Shown here one piece after another: positions 7,552-15,739 of a stretch of 64,000 nucleotides of DNA (within the stretch, counting starts at the first letter, position 1; every line of letters starts with the position of its first letter). The stretch covers positions 1-64,000 of the forward strand of contig NZ_SMKH01000002.1 of the NCBI RefSeq assembly GCF_004348515.1. The letters are read 5' to 3'. The translations under genes were made by a program, and so were the position numbers. A model generated the notes under the pieces. That model was given only the letters and a program-made list of their open reading frames with translations. It searched no databases and was not told where the DNA came from. The DNA is from Actinomadura sp. KC345. GTDB lineage: Bacteria > Actinomycetota > Actinomycetes > Streptosporangiales > Streptosporangiaceae.

Positions 7552-8985
7552 ATGTCCTCGGGCATTCTCTCTTCGCGCCGGGGGTCCCCGGCGCGTGCGT
7601 GGCCGGTGCTGTGCTGCATGGCCATGCTGCAGTTCTTCATCGCGGTCGACGTGACCGTGGTCAACGTCGCCCTCCCCTCGATCGGCGCCGGCTTCGGTGC
7701 CGACGCGCACGAACTGACCTGGGCCGTGGTCGGGTACACGGTCACCGGGGGCGGGCTGCTCATGCTGGGCGGACGGCTGGGCGACGTGTTCGGCAGGCGC
7801 CCCGTCCTCCTGCTCGGCACGGCCGTCTTCGGCGCCGCGTCCCTGCTGGCGGGGCTCGCGCCGTCGTTCGGCGTGCTGGTGGCGGCGCGGCTGCTGCAGG
7901 GGGCCGGTGAGGCGATCGCGCTTCCGGCGGCGATGGCGGTGATCGTGCTCATGTTCCCCGAGGGCCCGCGCAGGTCGCGGGCGCTGAGCGTGTGGGCGGC
8001 CGTCGCGAGCTGCGGGCTCGTCCTCGGGTTCGTGCTCTCCGGGATCATCACCGAGCTGCTCGGCTGGCGGTGGGTCTTCCTGGTGTCGGTGCCGTTCATC
8101 CTGGTCGTGCTCGTCGCGGCGGTCTTCCTCGTGCCGGGTGAACGACCCGCCGAGCCCGCCCCGCTGGACCTTCCCGGTGCGTTCCTGCTGGTGGCGGCTC
8201 CGCTGCTGTTCACCCTCGGCGTCGTCGAGGCGGGAGAGGCGGACGGCGGGACGCCGTGGACGCCGCCGGTGGCGCTCGCCGGGGCGGTGGCGGCCGGAGC
8301 CCTGTTCATCAGGGTCGAGCGCCGTTCGCGGAACCCGCTCGTGCCGTTGCGGGTCCTCCGTAACCGACCGCGCGTCCTCGCCAACCTCGCCACCGCCCTG
8401 CTGAGCGCGGCGCTGTCCACCTCGTTCCTCCTGTTCACCTACTACCTGCAGGACCGGCTGGGTGCCGGCCCGCTCCAGGCCGGGATGACGATGCTGCCTC
8501 TGGCGGTCTCGCTGATCGTGGTCTCGGTGCTGGTCCCCCGGCTGCTCGGACGATGGGGCCCGCAGGTCTGCGTCCTGACCGGGATCGGCTTCACCGCGGC
8601 GGCGATGGCCGCCATCGCGCTGGTGGCCTCCGTCGGGGCGGCCGGTCCGGCGTTGATTCCGGCCATGGTGCTGATCGCCGCCGGGATGGGCTTCGGGCTC
8701 GTCGGGCTCCAGTACGTCGCGGTGACCGGCGTATCCGAGGACGACGCGGGCATCGCCTCCGGCGTCCAGCGAGCCGCCGACCAGCTCGGAGGTTCCACCG
8801 GGGTCACCGTCTACGTCGGCATCGGGTTCGCGCCCGCCCTGGACGGCGTCGACCCGTTCCTCGCCGGCAGTTGCCTGGCCATCGCCGGGCTCGCCGTGGC
8901 CGGAGTCGTCGCCGGGCGGATCTCCCTGCCCGCCGAGGGGGTGACGCGGACCGCCGGGCCGGAGCCGCGCCCGTCCGAGGAATAG
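7552..8985 (+). CDS. MFS drug exporter, DHA2 (14-TM) family
   Basis: 477-residue inner-membrane proton antiporter of the EmrB/QacA class. FFIAVDVTVVNVALPSIGAGF is the first helix with motif D1, RLGDVFGRRP is motif A, and ARLLQGAGEAIALPAAMAVI contains motifs B/C. Fourteen hydrophobic segments can be counted. ATG 7552 has GGAG six bases upstream; a TTG three bases earlier is less likely. It is monocistronic and preceded by the leader peptide and hairpin, suggesting induction by a translation-inhibiting antibiotic. The exported compound is unknown. Confidence 0.87.
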   Translation: MSSGILSSRRGSPARAWPVLCCMAMLQFFIAVDVTVVNVALPSIGAGFGADAHELTWAVVGYTVTGGGLLMLGGRLGDVFGRRPVLLLGTAVFGAASLLAGLAPSFGVLVAARLLQGAGEAIALPAAMAVIVLMFPEGPRRSRALSVWAAVASCGLVLGFVLSGIITELLGWRWVFLVSVPFILVVLVAAVFLVPGERPAEPAPLDLPGAFLLVAAPLLFTLGVVEAGEADGGTPWTPPVALAGAVAAGALFIRVERRSRNPLVPLRVLRNRPRVLANLATALLSAALSTSFLLFTYYLQDRLGAGPLQAGMTMLPLAVSLIVVSVLVPRLLGRWGPQVCVLTGIGFTAAAMAAIALVASVGAAGPALIPAMVLIAAGMGFGLVGLQYVAVTGVSEDDAGIASGVQRAADQLGGSTGVTVYVGIGFAPALDGVDPFLAGSCLAIAGLAVAGVVAGRISLPAEGVTRTAGPEPRPSEE

Positions 8986-9015
8986 GCCGGGCGCGGCTCT
9001 GGGCGGCGGCGCTGG

Positions 9016-10251
9016 TCAATCCACCAGGAGGTCCCGGGCGATGGAGCCGCCGGGAGCGCCGCCACCCGGGACCGCGAAGACGGCGCTGGACTCGTGCCGG
9101 ATGAAGCGGGTCAGGCCGTCGGCGCCGTCGAGCTTGCGCTGCACCTGGATGAAGCCGGTCGTCGGGTCGGCCTGCCAGGCGACGAACAGCAGGCCCGCGT
9201 CGGGCGCGCCGTCCGGGCGGAGCCCGTCGTCGTAGGAGAAGCTCCGGCGCAGCATCGTCGCCCCGCCGTTGGACTCCGGCGCCGACACCCGGACGTGGGC
9301 GTCGCCCGCGATGGCGAGCGCCGCCCCGTCCGGGCCGACCGCCGAGAGGTCCGGACGCGTGGCCTCGGTGCCGCCCGACAGCGGGGCGCCGGTGTCCTTG
9401 CGGCGGCCGATCACCCGTTCCTGCTGGTGGCGGGGCAGCCGGTCCCAGTCGTCGAGCAGCATCCGGATCCGCCGGACGACCGCGTACGAGCCGCCGTTCA
9501 TCCAGGCGTGCGGGCCCGTCCCGGCCTTGACGAAGACCTTGGCGTCGAAGCCGTCCTCGGACGGGCGCGGGTTGCCGCTGCCGTCGATCTGGCCCATCAG
9601 GTTGCGGACCGTCCTCGGCCGGTCGGCGGCTCCGCGGGCGCGGTTGAAGCCGCCCATCTGCCAGCGCACCGCCGCCGTGCCGGACGCGGCCTTCACCAGG
9701 ACGCGCAGCGCGTGCGCGGTGACCAGGGGGTCGTCGGCGCCGATCTGTACCCACAGGTCGCCGTCGCTCCGGGACGGGTCCAGATCGTCGGCGGGGAACG
9801 GCGGCATCTCCACCAGCGCGGGCGGCATGCGGTCGCCGAGGCCGGTCTTCGCGAAGAAGGTCCGGCCGAACCCGAACGTCACGGTCAGCGAGGACGGTCC
9901 GGCGTCCAGCGCGACCTGGCCGTCGCCGGTGGGCGGACGTCCCGACGCCATCGCCTCGGCCGCCGCCGACCAGCGCCGCAGCAGTCCCGCCGCGGCACGG
10001 CGGTCCGCCTCGGGCCGCAGATCGAACGCGGCGAGCCGCCCGCACGCCTGGACCGGGGTGGTGATCCCTGCCTGGTGGCGGCCGTGGAACGGGACGGCCG
10101 TGGCGCCGACGGCGCTGAGCGGTTCCTCCCCGTCTCCCGCTCGGCCCCACGCGCTGCCGGTCAGGCCCCCGGCGGTCAGCCCGGCGGCCCCGGCGGCGCC
10201 CGCCATGCCGAACAGGCGCCGCCGCGAAAGGCCGGGACGCCCCTCACCCAT
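9016..10251 (-). CDS. Tat-exported DyP-type heme peroxidase (DtpA/EfeB-like)
   Basis: 411-residue dye-decolorising peroxidase. The twin-arginine signal SRRRLFGMAGAAGAAGL near residue 9 sends it folded across the membrane. D223 lies in the GxxDG motif (GQIDGSGNP) and H319 (DAHVRV) is the probable proximal heme ligand; GGSYAVVRRIR is a family motif. Its start overlaps the copper chaperone stop by eight bases, last in a Sco-chaperone-peroxidase operon. The same gene set in Streptomyces lividans (sco, ecuC, dtpA) serves copper delivery to a secreted radical copper oxidase and morphological development; a like role is inferred here. EfeB-type heme/iron work is the alternative. Confidence 0.88.
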   Translation of the reverse strand: MGEGRPGLSRRRLFGMAGAAGAAGLTAGGLTGSAWGRAGDGEEPLSAVGATAVPFHGRHQAGITTPVQACGRLAAFDLRPEADRRAAAGLLRRWSAAAEAMASGRPPTGDGQVALDAGPSSLTVTFGFGRTFFAKTGLGDRMPPALVEMPPFPADDLDPSRSDGDLWVQIGADDPLVTAHALRVLVKAASGTAAVRWQMGGFNRARGAADRPRTVRNLMGQIDGSGNPRPSEDGFDAKVFVKAGTGPHAWMNGGSYAVVRRIRMLLDDWDRLPRHQQERVIGRRKDTGAPLSGGTEATRPDLSAVGPDGAALAIAGDAHVRVSAPESNGGATMLRRSFSYDDGLRPDGAPDAGLLFVAWQADPTTGFIQVQRKLDGADGLTRFIRHESSAVFAVPGGGAPGGSIARDLLVD

Positions 10252-10717
10252 GCTCGTGCTCCGTCCCGGGAGAGCCGGGCCGGTGGCCCGTCGGCTTGAC
10301 CGGTGCCCGGACGGTCATGGGCGGCGACGTGGTGAAGCGCAGCGTGAACGTGACGGTGTCCCCGACCTTCGGCATGCGCTTCAGCCTCATCAGCATGAGG
10401 TGGTCGCCGCCCATGCTCAGCTCTAGGCGGCCCCGCGCGGGGACGGCCCACGACTCGACCTGCTTCATCTTCCCCTCAGGGGTTGTGGTGTGCAGCTGTA
10501 CCTCACCGGAGATGTCGCTGGACGCCGCGACCAGCGTGTCGGCGTCCGTTCCGCTGTTGCGGACCGTGAGGTAGCCGGCCGCCATGTCCGGCATCGGCGG
10601 CTGCCGGACGTAGGCGCCGGTCACCGTGAGGCGGGGCCCGTCATCGTCCGCGTCCTGTGCGGAGCAGGCGGCGAGAGGGAGGAGGAAGGCCGCGAGGGCG
10701 GCGGCGGAGCGCTTCAC
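10244..10717 (-). CDS. Extracellular PCu(A)C copper chaperone lipoprotein (ECuC-like)
   Basis: 157-residue lipoprotein: signal peptide with lipobox LAAC (C18), then a PCu(A)C cupredoxin-like domain. Copper ligands H76, M84, H106 and M108 are seen as H-x7-M-x21-H-x-M, three residues shorter between the first two ligands than the usual pattern. The C-terminal tail is His-rich (EHEHG), a possible extra copper site. It binds Cu(I) outside the membrane and hands it to Sco or a cuproenzyme. Start at ATG 10717, overlapping the sco stop by four bases. Confidence 0.88.
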   Translation of the reverse strand: MKRSAAALAAFLLPLAACSAQDADDDGPRLTVTGAYVRQPPMPDMAAGYLTVRNSGTDADTLVAASSDISGEVQLHTTTPEGKMKQVESWAVPARGRLELSMGGDHLMLMRLKRMPKVGDTVTFTLRFTTSPPMTVRAPVKPTGHRPGSPGTEHEHG

Positions 10718-11397
10718 TTCGCCCCCTTGACGAGCTCGGGCAGCGTGGCGTCGAACTCCTTGGCCGTCGCACCCGACGTGTAGACGGTGTGGACGCTGTC
10801 GTCGGCCGGGGAGAACGCCAGAACCTGCGCGCCGTGGTTGACGGTGACGCTCCCGTCGTCCTCCTTCACCGGCGCGTCCACGGAGATGCCGACGCTGCGC
10901 GCCGCCTTCTGGATCTTGTCGAAGTCGCCGGTGAGCCCGATGAAGCGCGGATCGAAGGCGGCGAGCCAGGTGTTCAGCCGCTTCGGGGTGTCACGTTCCG
11001 GGTCCGTGGTCACGAAGACGACGCGCAGCCGCTCCCGATCCGGTTCCGGCAGCTTCTTCACCGCGTTGGCGATGTCGGCCATCGTCGTCGGGCACACGTC
11101 GGGGCAGTGGGTGTAGCCGAAGTACATGAGCATCGGCTTGCCCGCCGTCCGATTCGTCAGGTCGAACGGGCGGCCCCGGTCGTCGGTGAGCGTCAGTCCG
11201 GGTTTCGCCAGCGGACGGTCCAGCCGGACGAAGTTGCCCGATGGGGACGACGACTCGGCCGCGGCGGGACGGTCGTCGGCCGGGGCCTCGCCGCAGGCGG
11301 CCGAGGCCAGGGAGATCGCCGCGACGGCGGCGGCCAGCCGGGCGGGGACGGACGTCCGGCGGGCGGGTCGTGTGTAGGCACGCGAAAGCACGCGCAT
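10714..11397 (-). CDS. Sco1/SenC-family copper-binding lipoprotein
   Basis: Thioredoxin-fold copper metallochaperone. It has the CxxxCP site C98-x3-C102 (GYTHCPDVCPTTM) and the conserved histidine H188 (VNHGAQ), the three Cu ligands of Sco proteins. The signal peptide ends in lipobox SAAC (C35), so it is anchored outside the membrane. I choose ATG 11397 with GGAGG upstream; the frame is open to 11478, but that would add 27 residues before the signal peptide. First of sco-ecuC-dtpA; proteins of this type supply copper to cytochrome oxidase CuA or secreted oxidases. Confidence 0.88.
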   Translation of the reverse strand: MRVLSRAYTRPARRTSVPARLAAAVAAISLASAACGEAPADDRPAAAESSSPSGNFVRLDRPLAKPGLTLTDDRGRPFDLTNRTAGKPMLMYFGYTHCPDVCPTTMADIANAVKKLPEPDRERLRVVFVTTDPERDTPKRLNTWLAAFDPRFIGLTGDFDKIQKAARSVGISVDAPVKEDDGSVTVNHGAQVLAFSPADDSVHTVYTSGATAKEFDATLPELVKGAK

Positions 11398-11451
11398 GAA
11401 GCCTCCGAGAAGAGGACGCCGCGCGGGAACGCCCCGCGGGCGCAGAGGGAG

Positions 11452-11476
11452 GACGGACGGGGCGCTCCCGTCCGTC
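11452..11476. terminator. Hairpin between membrane gene and sco
   Basis: GACGGACGGG (11452-11461) and CCCGTCCGTC (11467-11476) form a perfect 10-bp stem with a 5-base loop. It lies between the end of the frameshifted membrane gene and the sco start. It may be a partial terminator that lowers sco expression relative to the first gene. Confidence 0.45.
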
Positions 11477-11484
11477 ATGTCAGC

Positions 11485-12115
11485 TCAGGTGGCTTTCGGC
11501 GTGGGTGGCCCGCGACGGACCACGGCATGACCCAGCAGGACGATTCCCCGTTGCGGGACGTGGTCCCTGAAGTGGCGGGGCATGCGGATTCGCGGTCGCG
11601 CCGAGGGAAGCGCGGGCCGCGCGAGCATCACCGCCAGGAGCCCGGTGAGCGCCCCCGCACCGCGCAAGGCGGTTCGCACCGTCCGCCAGATGGCGCGCTC
11701 TCCCCGGTGTAGCACCCAGCCGAACAGGAACGCGGCGGCCAGGTGCACGGTGAACATGACCGGATCGGGCATGAGATGCGCGCCCGTGCCGTGGGCGTGG
11801 AAGCCCGGGGCCGCCGGAGCGGCGTGGAACCTGTCCCAGCGAGAACAGCGCGTGCAGGACCATCTGCCCGCACAGCAGGGTCGCGGTGATACCCGCACGG
11901 GAGCGCTCGCGCCCCGCCAGCGGCATCACCAGGAGCAGCGTCACGAACCAGCCGGCCGCGAGCGAACCCCAGGGCAGCCCGGCACCGGACACCAGCGCGT
12001 GACCGGACGCGGACACCGCGACGCAGACGGCCGAGAACGCCGCCGAGCGCAGCGTCCGCAGCCCGGCGTCGGCGCACGTCGCGTCGCCCGCCGCGTCCGT
12101 CATCCAGGGCCCCAC
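11485..12115 (-). pseudogene. Membrane protein, probable frameshift
   Basis: Two overlapping minus-strand frames together give one sensible protein. The 5' frame, from GTG 12115 or ATG 12103, encodes hydrophobic helices ending HALFSLGQ. It then needs a shift near 11830-11838 into the frame reading FHAAPAAPGFHAHG, HLMPDPVMFTVHLAAAFLFGWVLHRGE and on to the stop at 11485. The result is a roughly 210-residue, four-to-five-helix protein with His-rich loops of a type seen beside copper genes in actinomycetes. Neither frame alone looks complete. Either the gene is broken or the sequence carries an indel (one extra or two missing bases). First gene of the copper operon. Confidence 0.6.
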
Positions 12116-12129
12116 ATCTCCGGCGCGAA

Positions 12130-12146
12130 TACTACAAGCGGTAGTA
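12130..12146 (-). promoter_or_regulatory. BlaI/CopY-like palindrome of the copper operon
   Basis: TACTAC (12130-12135) and GTAGTA (12141-12146) form a perfect 6-bp inverted repeat around AAGCG, 15 bases upstream of the first gene of the copper operon. It resembles the TACTACA-type operators of the BlaI/MecI/CopY winged-helix repressors. Resemblance is seen; binding is inferred, and the spacer is one base longer than the usual site. Confidence 0.4.
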
Positions 12147-12196
12147 CATCATCCCCGCGTCCGCCGCGGTGGGCGCCCCCGGCCGTAGGGCGGGGC

Positions 12197-13315
12197 TCAG
12201 CCGAGGGCCAGGATCTGCATGACCAGGCGGGCGGTGCGGCCGCCCTCCTCTTCCGCGATGGCGAGTGCGGCGGGGACGTCGAGGTCGTCGAGGAGCGCGC
12301 GTGTCGCCGCCGCCTCCGCTCCGGACGACGAGTCGGGACGCCCGGCGCCGAGATGGAGCGCGTCCAGGCGCGCCGCGGCGGTGTCGAGGACGTCCGGCGT
12401 GTAGTCCCAGTCGTCCCGCCAGGGGGCGGTCATGAGCATGAGCCGGACGGCAGCCGCGGGGTGGTCGCGGACCAGGTCCGAGACCAGGACCAGGTTGCCG
12501 GTGGACTTGGCCATCTTGACGCCGTCCCGCTGGACCATGCCCACGTGCAGCCATGCCCGGGAGAACGGCCGCACGCCGGTCAGCGCCTCGGCGAGGGCCG
12601 CCTCGTAGGCGTGGTGGGGGAAGCGCAGGTCGGCGCCTCCGGCGTGCAGGTCCAGCGCCGGGCCGAAGGTCGTCATGGCCATCGCGGCGCACTCGGCGTG
12701 CCAGCCGGGGCGGCCCGGACCCCACGGGCTCGGCCAGGCGGGCTCTCCGGAGTTCGAGGGCCGCCAGACCGCGATGTCGAACGGGTGCTCCTTGGCGTGG
12801 CTCTCGGGCTCGTCGCCGTACTCGGCCATGAGGTCGTACGCCTCCTGGTCGCCGACCCCCGCACGCCCCGGCACGTCGGCGCCGTGGAAGTAGACCGCCC
12901 CGTCCCGGAGGTAGGCGTGGCCGGACGCGAGGAGACCCTGGGCGAGCGCGACGACCTCCCTGACGTGGTTGTGCGCGCGTGGCTGGTGGTCGACGGCGTG
13001 GACGCCGAGCGTCTCCAGGTCGCGCTCGAAGTAGAACTGCTGGACGGCGGCGAAACTGTCGTACGGGCTGCCCGCCCGGTCCGCGGCCTGGTGCAGCACG
13101 TCGTCGACATCGGTGACGTTGCGGCACACGCGCAGATCGCCGCCCGCGTGCCGCAGGAGGCGGGCCGCGATGTCGGCCCACACGAACGTCCGCGCGTGGC
13201 CCAGATGCGTCGCGTCGTACGGAGTGATCCCGCAGACGTACATGCGTGCCGGTCCGACGACCGGTAGCCGGTGGCCACCGATCCGGAGCGTGTGGTCCGG
13301 TGCGTTGAGCTCCAC
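12197..13315 (-). CDS. MshC/CysS-like cysteine ligase paralogue
   Basis: 372-residue class I aminoacyl-tRNA synthetase-like enzyme. ATP site HLGH (37-40), within MYVCGITPYDATHLGHA, and a KMSKS-type loop at 267-271 that reads KMAKS. Zinc ligands C28, C209 (GWHAEC) and the FPHH histidines are present. The GWHAECAA and GGADLRFPHH segments place it with MshC, which joins cysteine to GlcN-inositol in mycothiol synthesis, or with CysS. It lacks the usual MshC N-terminal PEVPxLPG leader and is about 40 residues short. Starts at GTG 13315 with GGGAG six bases upstream. It may be a second, specialised ligase rather than the housekeeping MshC. Confidence 0.75.
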   Translation of the reverse strand: MELNAPDHTLRIGGHRLPVVGPARMYVCGITPYDATHLGHARTFVWADIAARLLRHAGGDLRVCRNVTDVDDVLHQAADRAGSPYDSFAAVQQFYFERDLETLGVHAVDHQPRAHNHVREVVALAQGLLASGHAYLRDGAVYFHGADVPGRAGVGDQEAYDLMAEYGDEPESHAKEHPFDIAVWRPSNSGEPAWPSPWGPGRPGWHAECAAMAMTTFGPALDLHAGGADLRFPHHAYEAALAEALTGVRPFSRAWLHVGMVQRDGVKMAKSTGNLVLVSDLVRDHPAAAVRLMLMTAPWRDDWDYTPDVLDTAAARLDALHLGAGRPDSSSGAEAAATRALLDDLDVPAALAIAEEEGGRTARLVMQILALG

Positions 13316-13422
13316 GAGATCTCCCGTTCCTCCGGCCGCGCCGCCGTCAGTCCCTCCATACCCCGGTGCGCCGGGGAATGTGCGGGGGCCATCAGCCTGT
13401 CAGGCGGTCCCGCGCGGCGTCG

Positions 13423-13542
13423 ATGGCGGTGGCGGGCATGTCGGAGTTCCCGGCCTACGAGCGCACGGCCCCGCTGCTCCAGCGGTTGGAGGACGAGGTC
13501 CGGCGGCGCCCCTGGTCGCGCTCCGTCCCGGCCGCGCCCTGA
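13423..13542 (+). other. Possible small ORF or gene remnant
   Basis: A 39-codon frame from ATG 13423 (or ATG 13438) encodes SEFPAYERTAPLLQRLEDEV and a basic tail. The helix looks protein-like, but there is no clear ribosome site and I know no family. It may be the tail of a lost gene. The rest of the 13316-13597 gap shows nothing else. Confidence 0.2.
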
Positions 13543-13597
13543 CCGGCGCACCCCACCGGACTCGCCCGTCACGTTGCGTAAATAGACTCGCCGGGTG

Positions 13598-15493
13598 ATG
13601 TGGACGAGGAAGCGCGAGAACTCACAGACGCGGGCCAGAAGGCGGGAACTCCTCGCTCAGCTGTCCGGGCCGGTGCGGCGCTTCCTGGCGACGGAGGTCG
13701 GCGGCGCGGGGCTGCTGCTGGCGGCGGTCGTGGTGGCCCTGGTCTGGGCCAACTCCCCGTGGTCGGACCAGTACGAGTCCCTGTGGGCGACGGAGGCGTC
13801 CGTGTCGATCGGGGACGCCGTGCTGTCGATGGACCTCGGGCACTGGGTGAGCGACGGCCTGATGGCCCTGTTCTTCTTCGTCATCGGCCTGGAGGTCCGG
13901 TACGAACTCTCCGTCGGCGAACTGAGGGAACGCCGCCGCGTCGCCATCCCCATCGTGGGCGCCATCGGCGGGATGGCGGTCCCGGCGCTCCTGTACCTGC
14001 TGATCGCGCCCGGGGGAGAGGCCGCGAACGGCTGGGGCGTGGTCATCGGCACCGACACGGCGTTCATGCTGGGCGCGCTCGCCGTCGTCGGGCCCACGTT
14101 CCAGACGCAGCTGCGGATCTTCCTGCTGGCGCTGACGGTCATCGACGACATCGTGGCCGTGAGCGTGATCGGCTTCGTCTACTCGGGTTCCATCCGCGTT
14201 CTGCCGCTCATCGGCATGTTCGTCCTCTGCACGGCGGCGGTGGTGCTGAGCCGGCGGGGCGTCTGGCGCGCGGCGCCGTACGTGGCCGTGGTCCTGGTGC
14301 TGTGGCTCGTCACCCTCCACGCGGGTCTGCACGCGTCCATCGCGGGCATGCTCGGCGGTCTCCTCGTCCCCGCGTACGCACCCGTGCGCGAGGCGGTCGA
14401 GAAGGCGGCCCGGAACGTCCGCGCGTTCCGGCAGTCGCCCATGGCCGACGTGGGGATGACCGCCCGTGTCGGGCTGACGCGTGCCGTGTCGGTCAACGAG
14501 CGGCTGCAGACGATCCTGCACCCCTGGAGCAGCTACTTCATCGTCCCGGTCTTCGCCCTGGCGAACGCCGGCGTCGACCTTCGCGGCGGCGTCCTCGGCC
14601 AGGCGCTCACCTCGCCCGTCACGTGGGCCGTGGTCGTCGGTCTCGTCCTCGGCAAGCCCGTGGGCGTCGGCCTGAGCGCCGTCCTCGCCACCCGGTTCGG
14701 CATCGGGCATCTGCCCCGGGGAGTCAGCGCGGAGCACGTGTTCGGCGGCGCCGCCCTCTCCGGCATCGGGTTCACGGTCTCGCTGCTGATCGCCCGGCTG
14801 GCCTTCGAGGACGAGATCCTCCGCGACGAGGCCATCGTCGGCGTGCTGCTGGCGGCCGTGCTGGCGACCCTCCTCGGGTGGGTGGTGTTCCACGCGGCGG
14901 CGGTCCTGCGCGGCCAGTCGGAGGCCGACCTCCCGCGCTTCCTCGACCGGCCGGTGGACCCGGAGGTGGACCACATCAAGGGCCCCGCCGACGCGCCGCT
15001 CACCCTGGTCGAGTACGCCGACTTCGAGTGCCCGTTCTGCGCCCGCGCCACGGGGACCGCGCTCGAACTGCGCAAGCGGTTCGGCGACGACCTGCGGTAC
15101 GTCTTCCGCCACCTGCCGTTCCCGGACGTACACCCGTACGCCGAACTGGCGGCCCACGCGGCGGTCGCGGCCGACGCGCAGGGGCGGTTCTGGGAGATGC
15201 ACGACCTCCTGTTCGCGCACCAGGACGAACTCCAGTACGAGGACCTCGCCGGCTACGCCGCCGACCTCGGCATGGACGTCGAGAAGTTCCTCCGCGATCT
15301 CGACGACGAGAAGACGTCCGCCCGGATCCGGGCCGACGTCCTCAGCGCCGAGGCCAGCGGCGCACGCGGCACCCCGACCTTCTTCGTCGACGGCCGCCGC
15401 CACACCGGCCCCTTCGACGCCGCGACCCTCGCCGCCGAACTCGAACGCTCCCGCACCGCCCCGACCACACCCGCCGACCGCAAGGAGCCGTGA
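13598..15493 (+). CDS. nhaA: NhaA Na+/H+ antiporter fused to DsbA-like thioredoxin domain
   Basis: 631-residue fusion. Residues about 20-435 are an NhaA antiporter with some 12 membrane segments; the paired aspartates D183-D184 (VIDDIVAV) correspond to the ion-binding pair of E. coli NhaA. Residues about 455-625 are a DsbA/thioredoxin domain with the C478-x2-C481 (CPFC) active site and a cis-Pro loop (GTPTFF). Such fusions are known in actinobacteria; the role of the redox domain is unproven. ATG 13598 has no Shine-Dalgarno, and TAAATA-like sequence 15-20 bases upstream suggests a near-leaderless message. Confidence 0.9.
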   Translation: MWTRKRENSQTRARRRELLAQLSGPVRRFLATEVGGAGLLLAAVVVALVWANSPWSDQYESLWATEASVSIGDAVLSMDLGHWVSDGLMALFFFVIGLEVRYELSVGELRERRRVAIPIVGAIGGMAVPALLYLLIAPGGEAANGWGVVIGTDTAFMLGALAVVGPTFQTQLRIFLLALTVIDDIVAVSVIGFVYSGSIRVLPLIGMFVLCTAAVVLSRRGVWRAAPYVAVVLVLWLVTLHAGLHASIAGMLGGLLVPAYAPVREAVEKAARNVRAFRQSPMADVGMTARVGLTRAVSVNERLQTILHPWSSYFIVPVFALANAGVDLRGGVLGQALTSPVTWAVVVGLVLGKPVGVGLSAVLATRFGIGHLPRGVSAEHVFGGAALSGIGFTVSLLIARLAFEDEILRDEAIVGVLLAAVLATLLGWVVFHAAAVLRGQSEADLPRFLDRPVDPEVDHIKGPADAPLTLVEYADFECPFCARATGTALELRKRFGDDLRYVFRHLPFPDVHPYAELAAHAAVAADAQGRFWEMHDLLFAHQDELQYEDLAGYAADLGMDVEKFLRDLDDEKTSARIRADVLSAEASGARGTPTFFVDGRRHTGPFDAATLAAELERSRTAPTTPADRKEP

Positions 15494-15575
15494 CGCCCGG
15501 CGGTTTCCCGCCTCGCGATCCCGTCCCGCCGGATACCGCGCCGCATCCGGCGGGACGAGCCTGGTGCGGGCAGGG

Positions 15576-15725
15576 TCAGCCGCCGAAAAGGGGGAGGCTG
15601 GCTCTGACGGTTTCGATCAGGCCGTAGGCCAGGGGGATGCCGACGATGAGCCAGGCGATGGTGAGGCGTGCCGGGGACGTGGTGGGCGCTGACTCCGGCT
15701 CGGGGGCCGGTTCGGGGTGCGTCAT
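15576..15725 (-). CDS. MFS transporter small subunit (49 aa)
   Basis: 49-residue protein: Pro/Glu-rich N-terminus (PEPAPEPESAP) followed by one membrane helix (LTIAWLIVGIPLAYGLIETV). It starts at ATG 15725, fifteen bases beyond the stop of the upstream transporter gene, and is translated in the same direction. Single-helix partners of this kind repeatedly follow oxalate/formate-antiporter-family genes and are annotated as MFS small subunits; whether they are needed for transport is not known. It is easily missed because of its size. Confidence 0.7.
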   Translation of the reverse strand: MTHPEPAPEPESAPTTSPARLTIAWLIVGIPLAYGLIETVRASLPLFGG

Positions 15726-15739
15726 TGGTGACCCTCCGG

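Noticed and set aside
9016-12146. efeUOB iron-uptake operon, given the EfeB-like peroxidase
   Set aside because: There is no EfeU permease or EfeO protein; the partners are Sco and a PCu(A)C chaperone, which fits the copper operon known from Streptomyces.
13600-15627. Alternative plus-strand frame over the antiporter gene
   Set aside because: It is an Arg/Pro/Gly-rich frame-shifted shadow; the NhaA and thioredoxin motifs lie in the 13598 frame.
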